A stretch of DNA of 33,040 bases, from positions 1,984,763 through 2,017,802 of the forward strand of contig BFEA01000024.1 in the NCBI GenBank assembly GCA_003427395.1, given 5' to 3'. The notes under the pieces are model-generated. The model did no database searches. It was not told where the DNA came from and saw nothing but the letters and a program-made list of their open reading frames with translations. A program made the position numbers and the translations under genes. This DNA comes from Chara braunii. Its lineage: Eukaryota > Streptophyta > Charophyceae > Charales > Characeae. This document shows positions 10,221-20,436 of this stretch, in pieces. Position 1 is the stretch's first letter, and every line of letters begins with the position of its first letter.

Positions 10221-10424
10221 GGGTAGGTGGGTGAAGCATACGTTTGGTGAGGGTATGGTACGACACAGTTGCTATCTCCTGCAAAAGTCTATTTGAAACA
10301 TCAAACCCCAAGCAAACCCTCCATACACAGCTTCCAATGAGGTTCTTGGTGCAGGCAAAAAAACAAAAAGCTTCAATCATGTGAGCTTTGTCCATTGCGC
10401 CTTACATACCACTACAGATGACAT
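10221..10424. repeat. 205-bp direct repeat, copy 2
   Basis: This is the second copy of the segment at 9839-10055, starting at the same gggtaggtgg and ending at the same gatgacat, offset by 382 bp at the left edge. It carries scattered substitutions (for example tttgtccattgcg against tttgcccattgtg). Confidence 0.92.
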
Positions 10425-11984
10425 CCAATGACTTTTCATAGGGTATTTCGACCTCGGTCTTCAGGAACACAATCGATTGCAGAGTCTTCGCCCTTGACAT
10501 ATGCAACAAGCTCCATAGGTGCTATGACCAAATTTAGCCACTGCTGCAATTGCTCTCCTTCCAATCGCTCCTCAGCTGCAGTCAGACAAGCGTCAGGAAA
10601 CACTGCTCAGAGACTAATAATGGTGCTCATAAACCATGGTGTACCTGGCTTATGGCTGAATGGAACAAATCACAGTGGATACGATAACACATTAGTGATT
10701 ATTCCCCTCCTCCAAGCAAAAAAAGAAAAATCATCGCATGCTATGCATGAAACAAAACAGCACATCCTGAATAAGGGAAGCTGAGACAACTTAGCCACAT
10801 GTCTCGCATGTGTGCACACCCATGCTATTTCCTCACAACCTGCTGCTTACCAAAAAGCATTCATTATGAGCCTCGGGAGGAAACAACTGCTTGCAGGAAG
10901 TGACACTGTCGAGGAGCTCTATTACAGCTAAGGCGATGTTTTGACCTTCACCTTGAGCTTCAGACAGAAGACCGGAGCCCTATATCTGACCAGATCTTTG
11001 GGGTCAGGATCGCCCGACTCGTGACTAAAAAGCCAGCAAACAGCCTGCAGTTGATTAGCCAGGTCTGGAACCTTTTCCCAGACCATCTGGACCTGAAACA
11101 TCTGGCTGAATGCCCGGTCCTGTCACCTATCTTTAAACGAATTCAGGAGATGCAATGAGTGGCATGATAAAGGACTTCTCCATGCCAGGTCAGCAAAGCA
11201 CAATAAGCCAGGGCAGTGTTCTCAGCAGGAGACTATCTGATACACCATCTATCATCTATGTGAAAAATATGGCTGACAGCCCGTGCCCGCTACCTATCTT
11301 TTGAACAAATTCAGGATGCGCGATCTTTGGCATGGTAAAGGACTTCTGCAAGCCAGCATTGCCAGGTGAACAAAGAATCAAAACACCGGTGTTTCTCAGC
11401 AGGAAATTTTCAAACAGTCTATCCTTGTCTGCTAGTCAACCGCAGGCTAACAACGAAGCTACTCCTCCCATTTTGTGATATCTTGTTCATTTGACATTGC
11501 ATGAAATCATAGAACCTGCCCTCAAAAAAAGTAATGCTTAAACAGCCTGTACATCCTCGAGGCAAACTTGAGAATCAAAATTGAGCCAATCCAAAAATTT
11601 CGGAGGCTCAGGGCTACGGGACCAAAATGGCTGGCAGCTCCAGCCAAACGAAAAGAAAAAGTGTTGCTCTGGTGTTTCGGCAAACCTTGGCATGCAGGGG
11701 GAATCCACCTCGGTAAAGAGAGGCTCGGACGTACTGGTGATTTGGGGAGAGCAGGGTTCATCAGTTGACTGAAAAGCGAATAAATGACAAAGACAATTGA
11801 AATATACATATTTAAATGATATTTTCCTTTTGTTTCTCAAACAAAATTTATCTTGTAAACCATGCGCAACTCTCCCCCCACCGGCCCCCAGCAAACAGCC
11901 TGTGGTTAACAAGCAGACAAGGACAGACCTGTCCAAAATCTTTTCCCAGAACATCTGGACCTGAAAACTCTGGCTGAATGCCTG
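10425..11984. repeat. Anonymous DNA with two diverged repeat pairs
   Basis: No gene is recognised. The segment 11100-11230 (ggctgaatgcccg, cacctatcttt, attcaggag, aaaggacttct, ttctcagcagga) is repeated in diverged form at 11265-11403. The segment 11032-11115 (ccagcaaacagcctg, ttttcccaga, catctggacctgaaa, tggctgaatgcc) is repeated at 11886-11983. These look like remnants of one dispersed repeat family and give no coding signal. Confidence 0.6.
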
Positions 11985-12560
11985 GAACCGCTAAATATCA
12001 ATTTTATTTCTGGGTGGGGTTCCGGGCCGCCCGGCGGACCGGCGGGGGCCCGGGTGGGGTCCCGGGCGGCCTGGCCAGGCAGTGCACCCGGTCGGTCCCC
12101 GGCCCCCCCCAGCGCACAGGGCATTTCGGGGTTTTCAGACCCCATTTCGAACGGTGGTGGCCTCCCGCAGGCCTACCGGGTCCGACCGGCCCGAAAACCC
12201 GCGGCATCGGGCCCGATAGGCCTGCAGGAGCCCGTTTCAAAATTGCGGCGGGTCTGTGGCCATTGATCCACCTTGATCGACGGCCACAGAGCCGTCGCAA
12301 GTTTCCCGCCCAATTTCGATTGGCGGCGATCTTGCCCGCAGCCCGTCTGTGGGTGTTCGCTGGAGCTGCCCCCTTCGACCCGCCGCCCGTTGCTGTTCGC
12401 TGGAGCTGCCCCATTTGCCCGTCATTCATCGTCGCCGTTCGCAGGAGCTCCTCTTCCTCGCACGCTGCCCGTCCTCGTCGTCAGCTGTAGCCGGTCGTCG
12501 TCGCCCATCGCCGTTTGCAGGAGCTGCCCCCTTCACCCGTCGCCGTTCGCAGGAGCTGCC
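11985..12560. repeat. GC-rich segment with an imperfect 'gttcgcaggagct' repeat
   Basis: The composition jumps to high GC at about 12000. From 12355 the motif gttcgc(a/t)ggagct recurs at 12355, 12395, 12437, 12513 and 12545 with irregular 32-76-bp spacing. Open frames of 120-170 codons on both strands are Pro/Ala/Arg-rich and match nothing I recognise. High GC makes stop codons rare, so their openness is weak evidence. Confidence 0.5.
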
Positions 12561-12566
12561 GCCATT

Positions 12567-14350
12567 CTTCTTCTTCTTCTTCTTCTTCTTCTTCTGCTTG
12601 TGTATCGTGGACGTTGGTTATGTCGCGCGAGACTCGGAAGGTAAGAAAAACAGAAGGGAGGCCGTCAGGCACGTCGAGCCTTCCCCTCTTCTTCTTCTTC
12701 TTCTTCTTCCCCCATAATCTTTCTTCTTCTTCTTCGTCTTCCCCTTTGTCCCCCCCCCCTCTTCTTCTTCTTCTTCTTCTTGTTGCATCAGTCGACCTTC
12801 GGCAGTTAACGACGAACTTTGGGGCAGGGCATATCTTCGGCGACCTTAGGCAGTTGTCGCGAACGGCGAACGGGGAAAAAAAAAGGTCGTCCTCCTCCCC
12901 CTCCTCTCCTCTCCTCTTCTCTTCTACTTCTTCTTCTTCTTCTTCTTCCCCCACAATCTTTCTTCTTCTTCGTCGTCTTCCCCTTTGTCCCCCCCTCCTC
13001 CTCTTCTTCTTCTTCTTCTTCTTCTTGCATCAGTCGACCTTCGACAGTTAACGGCGATCTTTATCTTCTTCGGCCTATTGGCTGTTTGGGGCAGGGCACA
13101 TCTTCTGCAACCTTCGGCAGTGGCGAACGGAAAAAACAAAAAAAAAGGCCGCCCTCCTCTTCTCTTCTTCTTCTTCTTCTTCTTCTTTTCTTCTTCATTC
13201 TTCTTCTTCTTCCTCCTTCATTGTCCTCCTCCCTCCTCCTTCCTCCTTCTCCTTCTGCCTCCTCCTTCTTCCTTCTTCCATCACATCTTGCCATCCATCC
13301 ATCCCATCTCGCCATCCATCCCTTCTTCCTCCTCCTCCTTCGTCCTTCTTCTTCCTCCTCCTTCCTCCTCCTTCGTCCTTCTTCCTCCTTCTTCCTCCTC
13401 CTTCCTCCTTCTTCCTCCTCCTCCTTCTTCCTCCTCCTTCCTCCTCCTTCCTCCTTTCTCTTCCATCGCATCTCGCCATCCATCCCACCATCCCATCTCG
13501 CCACCCATCCCACCATCCCATCTTGCCATCCACCCCTTCGTCCTCCTCCTCCTCCCTCCTCCTTCCTCCTCCTCCCTCCTCCTTCCTTCTTCTTCTTCCT
13601 CCTCCTTCCTCCTCCTCCTCCTCCTTCCTTCTTCTTCTTCCTCCTCCTTCCTCCTCCTCCTGCTTCCTCCTCCTCCTTCCTCCTCCTTCTTCCTCCTCCT
13701 TCCCCCTTCTTCCTCCTCCTCCTTCCTCCTTGTTCTTCCTCCCCTTCTTCCTCCTCCTCCTTCCTCCTCCTCCTTCCTCCTCCTCCTTCCGTCACATCTC
13801 ACCACCCATCCCACCATCCCATCTCGCCATCCATCCCACCATCCCATCTCGCCATCCATCCCACCATCCCATCTCGCCATCCATCCCTTCTTCCTCCTCC
13901 TCCTCCATCCTTCTTCTTCGTCCTCTTCCTCCTCCTCCTTTCTTCTTCTTCCTCTTCTTCTTCCTCCTCCTTCCTCCTCCTCCTTCCTCCATCTTCTTCC
14001 TCCTCCTCCTCCTCCCTCCTTCCTCCTTCCATTACATCTCGCCATCCATCCCTTCTTCCTCCTCCTCCTTCATCCTTCTTCTTCGTCCTCCTTCCTCCTC
14101 CTCCTTCCTTCTTCTTCCTCTTCTTCTTCCTCCTCCTTCCTCCTCCTCCTTCCTCCATCTTCTTCCTCCTCCTCCTCCCTCCTCCTTCCATCACATCTTG
14201 CCATCCATCCCTCCATCCCATCTCGCCATCCACCCCTTCTTCCTCCTCCTCCTTCATCCTTCTTCTTTCTCCTCCTTCCTCCGCCTCCTTCGTCCTCCTT
14301 CTTCCTCCTCCTCCTTCCTCCTCCTCCTCCTCCTCCTCCTTCTTCTTCTT
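12567..14350 (+). repeat. ~1.8-kb polypyrimidine (CTT/TCC) tract
   Basis: The plus strand is almost only C and T for most of this stretch. It starts as (CTT)n blocks and becomes (CTC/CTT)n mixtures interleaved with 'catcccatctcgccatccat' style blocks from 13285 on. Non-repeat islands lie at 12600-12690, 12780-12890 and 13022-13150. Very long open frames (up to about 526 codons, Ser/Leu/Pro/Phe on the plus strand and Glu/Arg/Gly/Lys on the minus strand) are open only because a two-letter strand contains no stop codons. No protein is claimed. Such mirror-symmetric Y/R tracts can form triplex (H-DNA), which is known for the sequence type and not shown here. Confidence 0.95.
12785..13152. repeat. 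242-bp duplication inside the polypyrimidine tract
   Basis: The island 'gcatcagtcgaccttcg...cagttaacg...ggggcagggca' occurs at 12785 and again at 13027. Each copy is followed by 'gcgaacgg', a purine or A-rich run and a new CTT/CTC block. The unit therefore contains unique sequence plus a microsatellite block, and was duplicated as a whole. Confidence 0.8.
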
Positions 14351-14416
14351 CTCCTTCTCGCAATTGGAGGTGTCCGGCGAGAATTGCAGGTGCATGTAGG
14401 AGTTTGTTGGAGCGCC

Positions 14417-14915
14417 ATGGCTGGTGGGAGCAAGGGAAAGGATGCGATTGGTGGAGAAGGAAGTCGGAGACAGTTGGAAAGGGGAGAGGGGAGCAGGAAG
14501 AATATCGCCAGCTCGAGCACGCCTTCGTCGGGGGTGAATTGTAAAGAACCCACACTGGCCAGCGACCCCTCGTAGTTCGTCCCGCAGGATGAAGCGAGGC
14601 AAAAGAAGCTGCAGGGCGAGAAGGAGGTATGGAAGCACGTCGAACAACGACAGGAGGCTGTGCCGAAGGGCCGGGGAGAGTATTGGCTGAAGTGTCGGCT
14701 ATGCTCAACCACCTGGAGGGGCACACGCACACGAGCAGCCAAACATTTCATGAAGGTGCTCAAGCCGTGCCCTTTTCGTACGGGGGAGATGTTGCATACG
14801 CTGGTGGCCGAAGGGGAGAAGGTGTTGCGTCAGACAAGAAAACTCGCTACTTGCTGCAGAATTATTGGCAGCTACACAACATCTCAGAAGGGGGGGGGGG
14901 CAAGCAAAAGTTGGT
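14417..14915 (+). pseudogene. N-terminal BED-finger part of the hAT transposase
   Basis: The frame opens with ATG at 14417 ([13 protein letters not shown]), passes a TAG at 14573, and continues in the same frame through EVWKHVEQ and YWLKCRLCSTTWRG to RAAKHFMKVLKPC. C-x2-C, an aromatic, G, then H-x7-C is the arrangement of the BED zinc finger that precedes many plant hAT transposases and binds the element's ends. An 11-G run at 14890-14900 then throws the frame: the reading needed for the next domain is one base off, and this frame stops at 14915. The TAG may be a real nonsense mutation, or the first exon may be spliced, since ccgcag at 14582-14587 looks like a 3' splice site. Confidence 0.72.
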
Positions 14916-16505
14916 GATGGTGACGCGGTAGTTCGTCGTGCTTACGAGGAGCCACAACCGTCGGTTCCCGCAGGGAGGGAGCCGGTTGAGGACACAGTGG
15001 AGCGGGGAAAGGAAAGTGCATCGGGGGAGGCGGTACGAGAAGAGTGTGATTCGACTACAAGGCCGACTGCTGTGCAGCAAATGACCATCAGGAGATGGGT
15101 GGACAACACAGCCCAACAGAACTTGGACATCGCATGGGCGAAGGCAATGTTCCGGGCGGGAATTGCATTCAATTTCCTCAACCTCGACACTACTATGAAA
15201 CTCCATGAGGTGTACTTGGAGGTGGCCACCGCACGACCGAAGGTGAAATTGCCTTCAGCGAGGCACATCCGGACGGTGATGCTCAACTTCATCTTTCTGC
15301 GCATTCAAAAGCAAGTGCAGCCTCTGACCGCATGTCGGGATGTCACGGGCTGCACTTTCATCACGGACGGGTTGACAGATCGGAGGGAAAGGCCTGTCCT
15401 GAACTTCTTGGCGGCGGGGGAGCAGGCAGCGGTCCTAGTGGTGACGGTGTCAATGGACGGAAAAAAGAAGACTGGGCCAGCGCTAGCCAGACTTTGGGAA
15501 AAGATTATGAGGGAGATCGGGTGCATCAGCGTAATTTGCACAGACAATGCGGAGGCCAACAAGAAGGCCGCGCAAATTTTGGAGCGGCGCACAGACCCGG
15601 CGGTTTCACGGATACCTTGGGTTCCGTGCGCTGCGCACTGCTGCTCCTTGCTGCTCCGGGACATCAGGAAGTTGGATTGGATAAAGGGTATGATCAAGCG
15701 GAGCCACACCATTGTGAAGTTCATACGAAACCACCATTGTACGCACAGTCTAATGATGTCGTTGATGTCGTTGGACAACTCATTGTCGCTGACGCGGCCG
15801 ACGGAGGTCCGTTTTGGGTCAGTGTACATGATGATGGAGCGGTTGTACGATCGGAGGGCGATATTGAAGCAGATGGTCGAAGGGAGCATGGTCGGGAGAT
15901 GGAAGGCGATGCGGTGGTCGACGACCAAACTGCAGTCCAAAGCAGATCTTGTGTTCTTCACGTTGCGGATGGAGAGTTGGTGGCCGGAGTTGAAGAAGGT
16001 GGTGGAGGTGATGGAGCCGTTGTATAACTTGCTTCGGAGGATGGACAAGGACGGGACTGCACCGTCAAACCTTGTGGAGTACGACAAGCTCATGGAGAGG
16101 ATGCTGGGGGAGGTTGTGCTTACCACGGAGCAGCGAGACACAGTGCTCGAGAGGGTGAGGGACCACATGAAGATGATGCAGCAACCGGTGCACGCCTTGG
16201 CCTTTCTTTTGGACCCACGGCGGAGAGAGCCAAAGTGGTTGTTGGATCGGGACAGCGCACTTGTACAGAATGCGCTGAATTATTTACAGCGGCAGATCGA
16301 CGGTCCATGGAAATCGGATGCCCACGTGAACATTCTAAGTGATCTGCGAGAGTTCCACATGAAACCCACCGACCACAACCCCCGGAGGAAGGACCGAAAG
16401 ATGTGGGAAGAAGATGCTATCGCAGATTGTCACCTCATCTCGCCATCGAAGTGGTGGGCAACTCATGGGGGTGATGTGCCCTGCAGTACATTGCAATCAA
16501 AGTAA
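14901..16505 (+). pseudogene. hAT-family transposase core (DUF659 type)
   Basis: This is the long frame of about 530 residues after the poly-G shift. It contains the DUF659 start (AWAKAMFRAGIAFNFLNLDT and KLPSARHIRT), FITDGLTDRRERPVLNFLA with the first catalytic Asp, VICTDNAEANKKAAQ with the second, and the VPCAAHCCSLLLRDI C-x2-H pair seen in hAT enzymes. The enzyme family excises and reinserts the element by cut-and-paste in the nucleus. Near 16480 a single-base deletion ends the frame with an unrelated CSTLQSK tail just before the block holding the catalytic Glu. As it stands this product would lack the third catalytic residue, so it is dead even if translated. Length and motif order are otherwise near complete. 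Confidence 0.9.
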
Positions 16506-17880
16506 TGGGCATGTGGAGCACGGCAACTCCGGCGGAGCGGAATTGGTCTTCGAGGACTTGGTCCACTCGAAGCGGCGGAATAGGTTGAACCCTTCAACCT
16601 TGGAGAAGTTGGTGTATATTCATTGGAATATGCAACTTCTGCGATCAGGGAAGAATGTGAAGGACAACGGTTACATCGATTTGTGGGCGCAGTTCTTCGA
16701 GTCTTTGCCGGAGCCGGAGGCGGACGACGGTTCTACTTTGAATGAGCCCGTGGAGGAGAAGGACAAGACGGAGGGTCGGATTCAGAAAAGACTCGAACAC
16801 GAGGACGAGGAGGAGAAGCGAACCGACGACAGCGACCTTGACGACGAGGTGTGGAAGGGGAAGACTCCATGGTCAGAGGCGTCCAGCGAAGAGGAGGTTG
16901 ACGAGTCATCGGACGATGACTTCGAGTTGGGACTCCCACCTCCAATCCCGTGCACCACATATGTCGGGAGGAGGGCAGCCACACAGCGCCATCGAGAACG
17001 GCCGCCCGCAACACCTTCTCAATGCCCGGCGAACACCGCAACGCAGTACAACATCCAATCGGATGTTGACCTGCCGCAGACCGACACCGACATGGAGATG
17101 GTGCTTCACACACGTCCAATCGATACGGATGAGGAGGACGCCGACCGTGCAAAGGCATGGGCTGATGCGGATCGAGAACGGGTGCAAAGGAGAATGAGGG
17201 AGGAGGAGGAGCGGCGCGCAGCTATACCGACCCGCAGAGAGTTGGAGAAAATGAAGAAGAGAGTTGGAGAGCGAGAATCGCAGCCAGTGGGGGGTGCGGG
17301 CCGGCTGGAAGAGGACAAAGAAGACGCGTTGGGCCAGCAAGAGGGGGAGGCAGAACAGGAAATTGGCCAGCCAGCGCAGGAAGAAGAAAACATGAACACG
17401 CAAGAGGAGGAAGAAGATGATGGCATGGACCAGCGAGAGGAGGAGATGAAGGATGACGGGGAGGGCGTGGAACATCAAGAAGAGGACCTGGAGGAGAGTG
17501 GGAAGGAGCAGCGGCAGGAAATGATGGAGAACGGCGAGGAGGAGGAGGAGAAGAATGCACCGACGACCGTGTACAAGCGTCGGAAGAGAACTGCGGAGGC
17601 AGCTGGGTCACCAGAGAATTCCCCCGACTTCCCAGCCAACAATGCGGAAGCCCAACGTGACAACGTGTGGGTCAGCAGGGTTGGGAGGAAGAGGAAGGTG
17701 CCCCGTGAAGATGAACAGGCGAAGCCTAAGCTTCCACGTGGCTGGCCTCGGAAGAACACGACCGCCGGTCCGGCTGCGAAGCCGAAAAAAAAAAATACAG
17801 CGGTGCAAGCCTCGCAAAAAAATTGTTGACGATGACCCCGAATCCGACAACTGCAGCAAGCAGTTGGACGAAGACGAGGG
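16481..17880 (+). pseudogene. hAT C-terminal block and long acidic tail
   Basis: From 16481 a second frame gives LQYIAIKVMGMW and ATPAERNWS. The Glu at 16535-16537 is at the position of the catalytic Glu in hAT enzymes. A further 1-bp deletion near 16547 moves the reading to a third frame: FEDLVHSKRRNRLNPSTLEK and VYIHWNMQLL, the usual hAT dimerisation block, then about 380 residues very rich in Glu, Asp, Gln and Arg with basic KRRKRT, GRKRKVPRE and KPKKK clusters that could be nuclear-localisation signals. The frame stops at 17829. An 11-A run at 17785-17795 marks one more shift, after which KPRKKIVDDDPESDN continues to the LTR at 17881. Confidence 0.8.
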
Positions 17881-18779
17881 TGTCATTAGGCCGCCATGGC
17901 TGACTCTGCCCACTACCCCAACTGGGGACTTCCAGATGCAGCGCCTATCAAGGTGATGAAGATGGTGTCCACCATCGCCAGGTAGGTACCTTGCCACTCT
18001 CCTCCTTGGTCCTCTTCTCCCTCCTCCTCCTACCCATAGAGCTCCACCATAGCCAAGGTGGAAGCTCCCGGGCTTCTTCCTCCCAACAACATTGTAGTAG
18101 CCAGCGCTCCTCCAGCCAACACTCCAGCAGTGTGTCGCCAAACTTGCACACTGAAGAATGAGGCTGGGCTCTTCGCTCAGCCTCAAGATATAGCGGCCTA
18201 CTTGCCTCCTGGGCGGTGACTTCCAGGCCCCTCGGCCTCCCAAGCAACTGGTACCTCCTCCCTTTCGGAGGGAAACACCATTGCAGTCTCTAATATTGCT
18301 ACGTACATGCCCTAGACTCAGACTGGATGGACTGGTACCCGCCTAGGCCTAGCCTACCGCTACTAGGCCTCTGAAAATGCCAACTTCGTCTTCTTTTGCT
18401 CGGCCTAGAGTACCTGGCACATCTACTTCTACTGGGTGCGGTACCGGCCTACCTGCTACTTGAGTGTTTTTCCGCTGCTCTAAGTGCCGCAGGCCTTTGG
18501 CTCCGCCACTTGAGTGTTTTCCCTGCTGCAAAAACCCTCAATGTCAAGGCCACAGGTAAGTACCGTCCCTACGGGCCTCCCAAACAAGTAAGTACCCTTG
18601 CAGGTCACACACATACTCGTGCCGACAAGCACTTAGACAGGCACGCATGTCACCAAGCACGCACACACACAGACTTAGAAAACTCAGTAGAATGCGGGAA
18701 TCTCAGCAAGGCATCCATTCCATCGGAAGAACTCCGAAATCAGCAGTGTTCTCAGTCCGTGCTATGACGAGTCATTACA
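17881..18779 (-). repeat. 3' LTR of the gypsy element
   Basis: In element sense it begins TGTAATGACTCGTCATAGC at 18779, right after the polypurine tract, and its outer end, GGCGGCCTAATGACA, is at 17881. Clear similarity to the 5' LTR stops at about 17886 (ttaggccgcc). It carries a (ca)-rich stretch near 18604-18672. The hAT acidic frame runs right up to this boundary. Confidence 0.88.
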
Positions 18780-18792
18780 CTACCCCCCCCTC
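18780..18792 (-). promoter_or_regulatory. Polypurine tract for plus-strand priming
   Basis: Minus-sense GAGGGGGGGGTAG immediately precedes the TGTAATGAC start of the 3' LTR. This is the expected place and composition for the RNase H-resistant primer of LTR retrotransposons. Confidence 0.85.
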
Positions 18793-18845
18793 AAGAGCGA
18801 GGTCCCTTCGAGCGAGTAACTCACTCAGAGTCCCTGCATAACGCA

Positions 18846-20392
18846 TCATAAGCATAAATGGCAAAAGAGAGATCGGGTATGTTCCGTAGGAGTGAGGGTA
18901 GTGGTGAATTTACGTTGCTGTTCGGAGACAATCAATCGTTCATATGCATTGACCACTCGCGGGGCACTCTGCAGCAAGTCTTTCTTAGCAATCCAGTAAA
19001 AATCATTTAATGGGTGATATTTCCTGTGCTCGGCAATTCTATCAATCTCGTGACCTCCATTGATTGCGAGTATTAATAAAAAAGGTTGTTGGGATAATAA
19101 TAAAAAGTGTCGTTGCAATGAAAGCAAGAATATTAACTTCCATAGAGCAATCATCAATTTTCGATACGGAAAGGTTTCAGGTGGTACATACGAAAACAAC
19201 TTTGACGTGTGAAAGACTGGGTGCGTGCGCAGATGAGTAGGCACGTCGATCGTGTAAGGAGGACCGAATGAATCATCCCCTACCTGGTTCAATACCTTCC
19301 ACGGACCGTAATACTGAGGAAAAAGCTTTTGTGATACGCCCTCTTCCTTAGAAAACTCAGACATCTTGACCCAAACGTAACTTCCCATAGTGAAAGGTAC
19401 AAGCTGGCGCTTCTTGTTGGCATGCTTAATCATGGCACTGCTTTCCATAGCTGCAACAACAACTTTGAGCAAGCGATCAAACTTAGCGTTGTAGCCAGGC
19501 TGGCTAGGTGTTAGGCCAGGTGGCGGGTCAAGAAACAGATAGGATAGGGGATTGCGAATTTGCCACCCGAGGTGCAGCCGATTAGGTGTCATCCCGGTGG
19601 AGGAGTGTATGGAGTTGTTGTACAATCCCTGCACTATCAGCAATTCCTCATCCCAAGAGTTCTGATCAGGCACAATTAGAGCTCGGAGAAGTTGAATCAC
19701 AGTCTGGTTGATTTCCTCGGCTAGTCCATTGGCTTCAGGATGTCGACCAGACGTCTTCTTGAGCTTGATGTCATACATTTGAGAGGTGAAATCTTCCCAA
19801 TCTGCTCTTACGAACCTAGTGTCCCGATCACTCACGAGAGTCTTCGGGGGCCCACATTGCAGAATGTCCTCTTGTTGAACTCCTCGATCACAAGGCTAGT
19901 TGGGGCGTGAGGTGGCAATGGAATCAAATTCAGAATTTCAAAAAGCGGTCAACGATCACCATTATTTGCGAATATCCATTCCTGCTCTTCTTTCCCGTGT
20001 CCGTGAAGTCAATGGAAAGAGAATCACCCAAACCATCAGGGATGGGAAGAGGATGCCGCAGCCCATAGGGCTTTTGCCAAGACGGTGTGATGCGTTGACA
20101 AACGTCACACTCAGTCACAAACTCCCGTGCCATTCCTTTCATCCCAGGCCATACAAACTTTTGCAATAGGCTTCCGTATGTCTTCTCAAAATCGAAGTGT
20201 CCACTCCGGCCATGAGCCAAGTCCAAAAGTGAGTACGGATAGGCTCATGGTTGGGTACACACAGTCGGTCGTACTTCTCGTAACGTCGGAAGAGCAAACC
20301 TTTACACTCGTGAAAATCAGGTTGATGCTAGGGTCAGCTTGGATTTGCTCAAAGATAGGACTTGAGTTCCGGGTCCTTGGCAATATGCTCAA
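18846..20392 (-). pseudogene. Integrase with decayed chromodomain
   Basis: In element order there is a pre-integrase segment with RLCVPNHEP (about 20250), then DLAHGRSGHFDFEKTYGSLL with two His and TECDVCQR with two Cys, which is the HHCC zinc module. LSIDFTD (about 20005) holds the first catalytic Asp, VSDRDTRF (about 19825) the second, and GLAEEINQTV (about 19715) the Glu. YGPWKVLNQVGDDSFGPPYT and THPVFHTSKL form the usual C-terminal GPY/F-like block. EIDRIAEHRKYHP near 19050 followed by a broken tail resembles a worn chromodomain. The catalytic triad is present, but the frame is broken between 19835 and 19930 and around 20200-20300. The known role is insertion of the cDNA into chromatin. 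Confidence 0.88.
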
Positions 20393-20436
20393 CTAGTTCC
20401 TCCTTCAAATTCTTACGGAGATCATAGGAGCCCACA

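Noticed and set aside
12819-14544. Very long Ser/Pro/Leu/Phe-rich open frames (up to 526 codons) and Glu/Arg/Gly-rich frames on the opposite strand
   Set aside because: The strand is almost only C and T (or G and A), which contains no stop codons, so open length carries no information. No domain is present.
15332-16168. Long overlapping frames on both strands across the hAT core (15332-16027 plus, 15305-16168 minus)
   Set aside because: The transposase frame carries the recognisable motifs; the others are shadows in GC-rich coding DNA.
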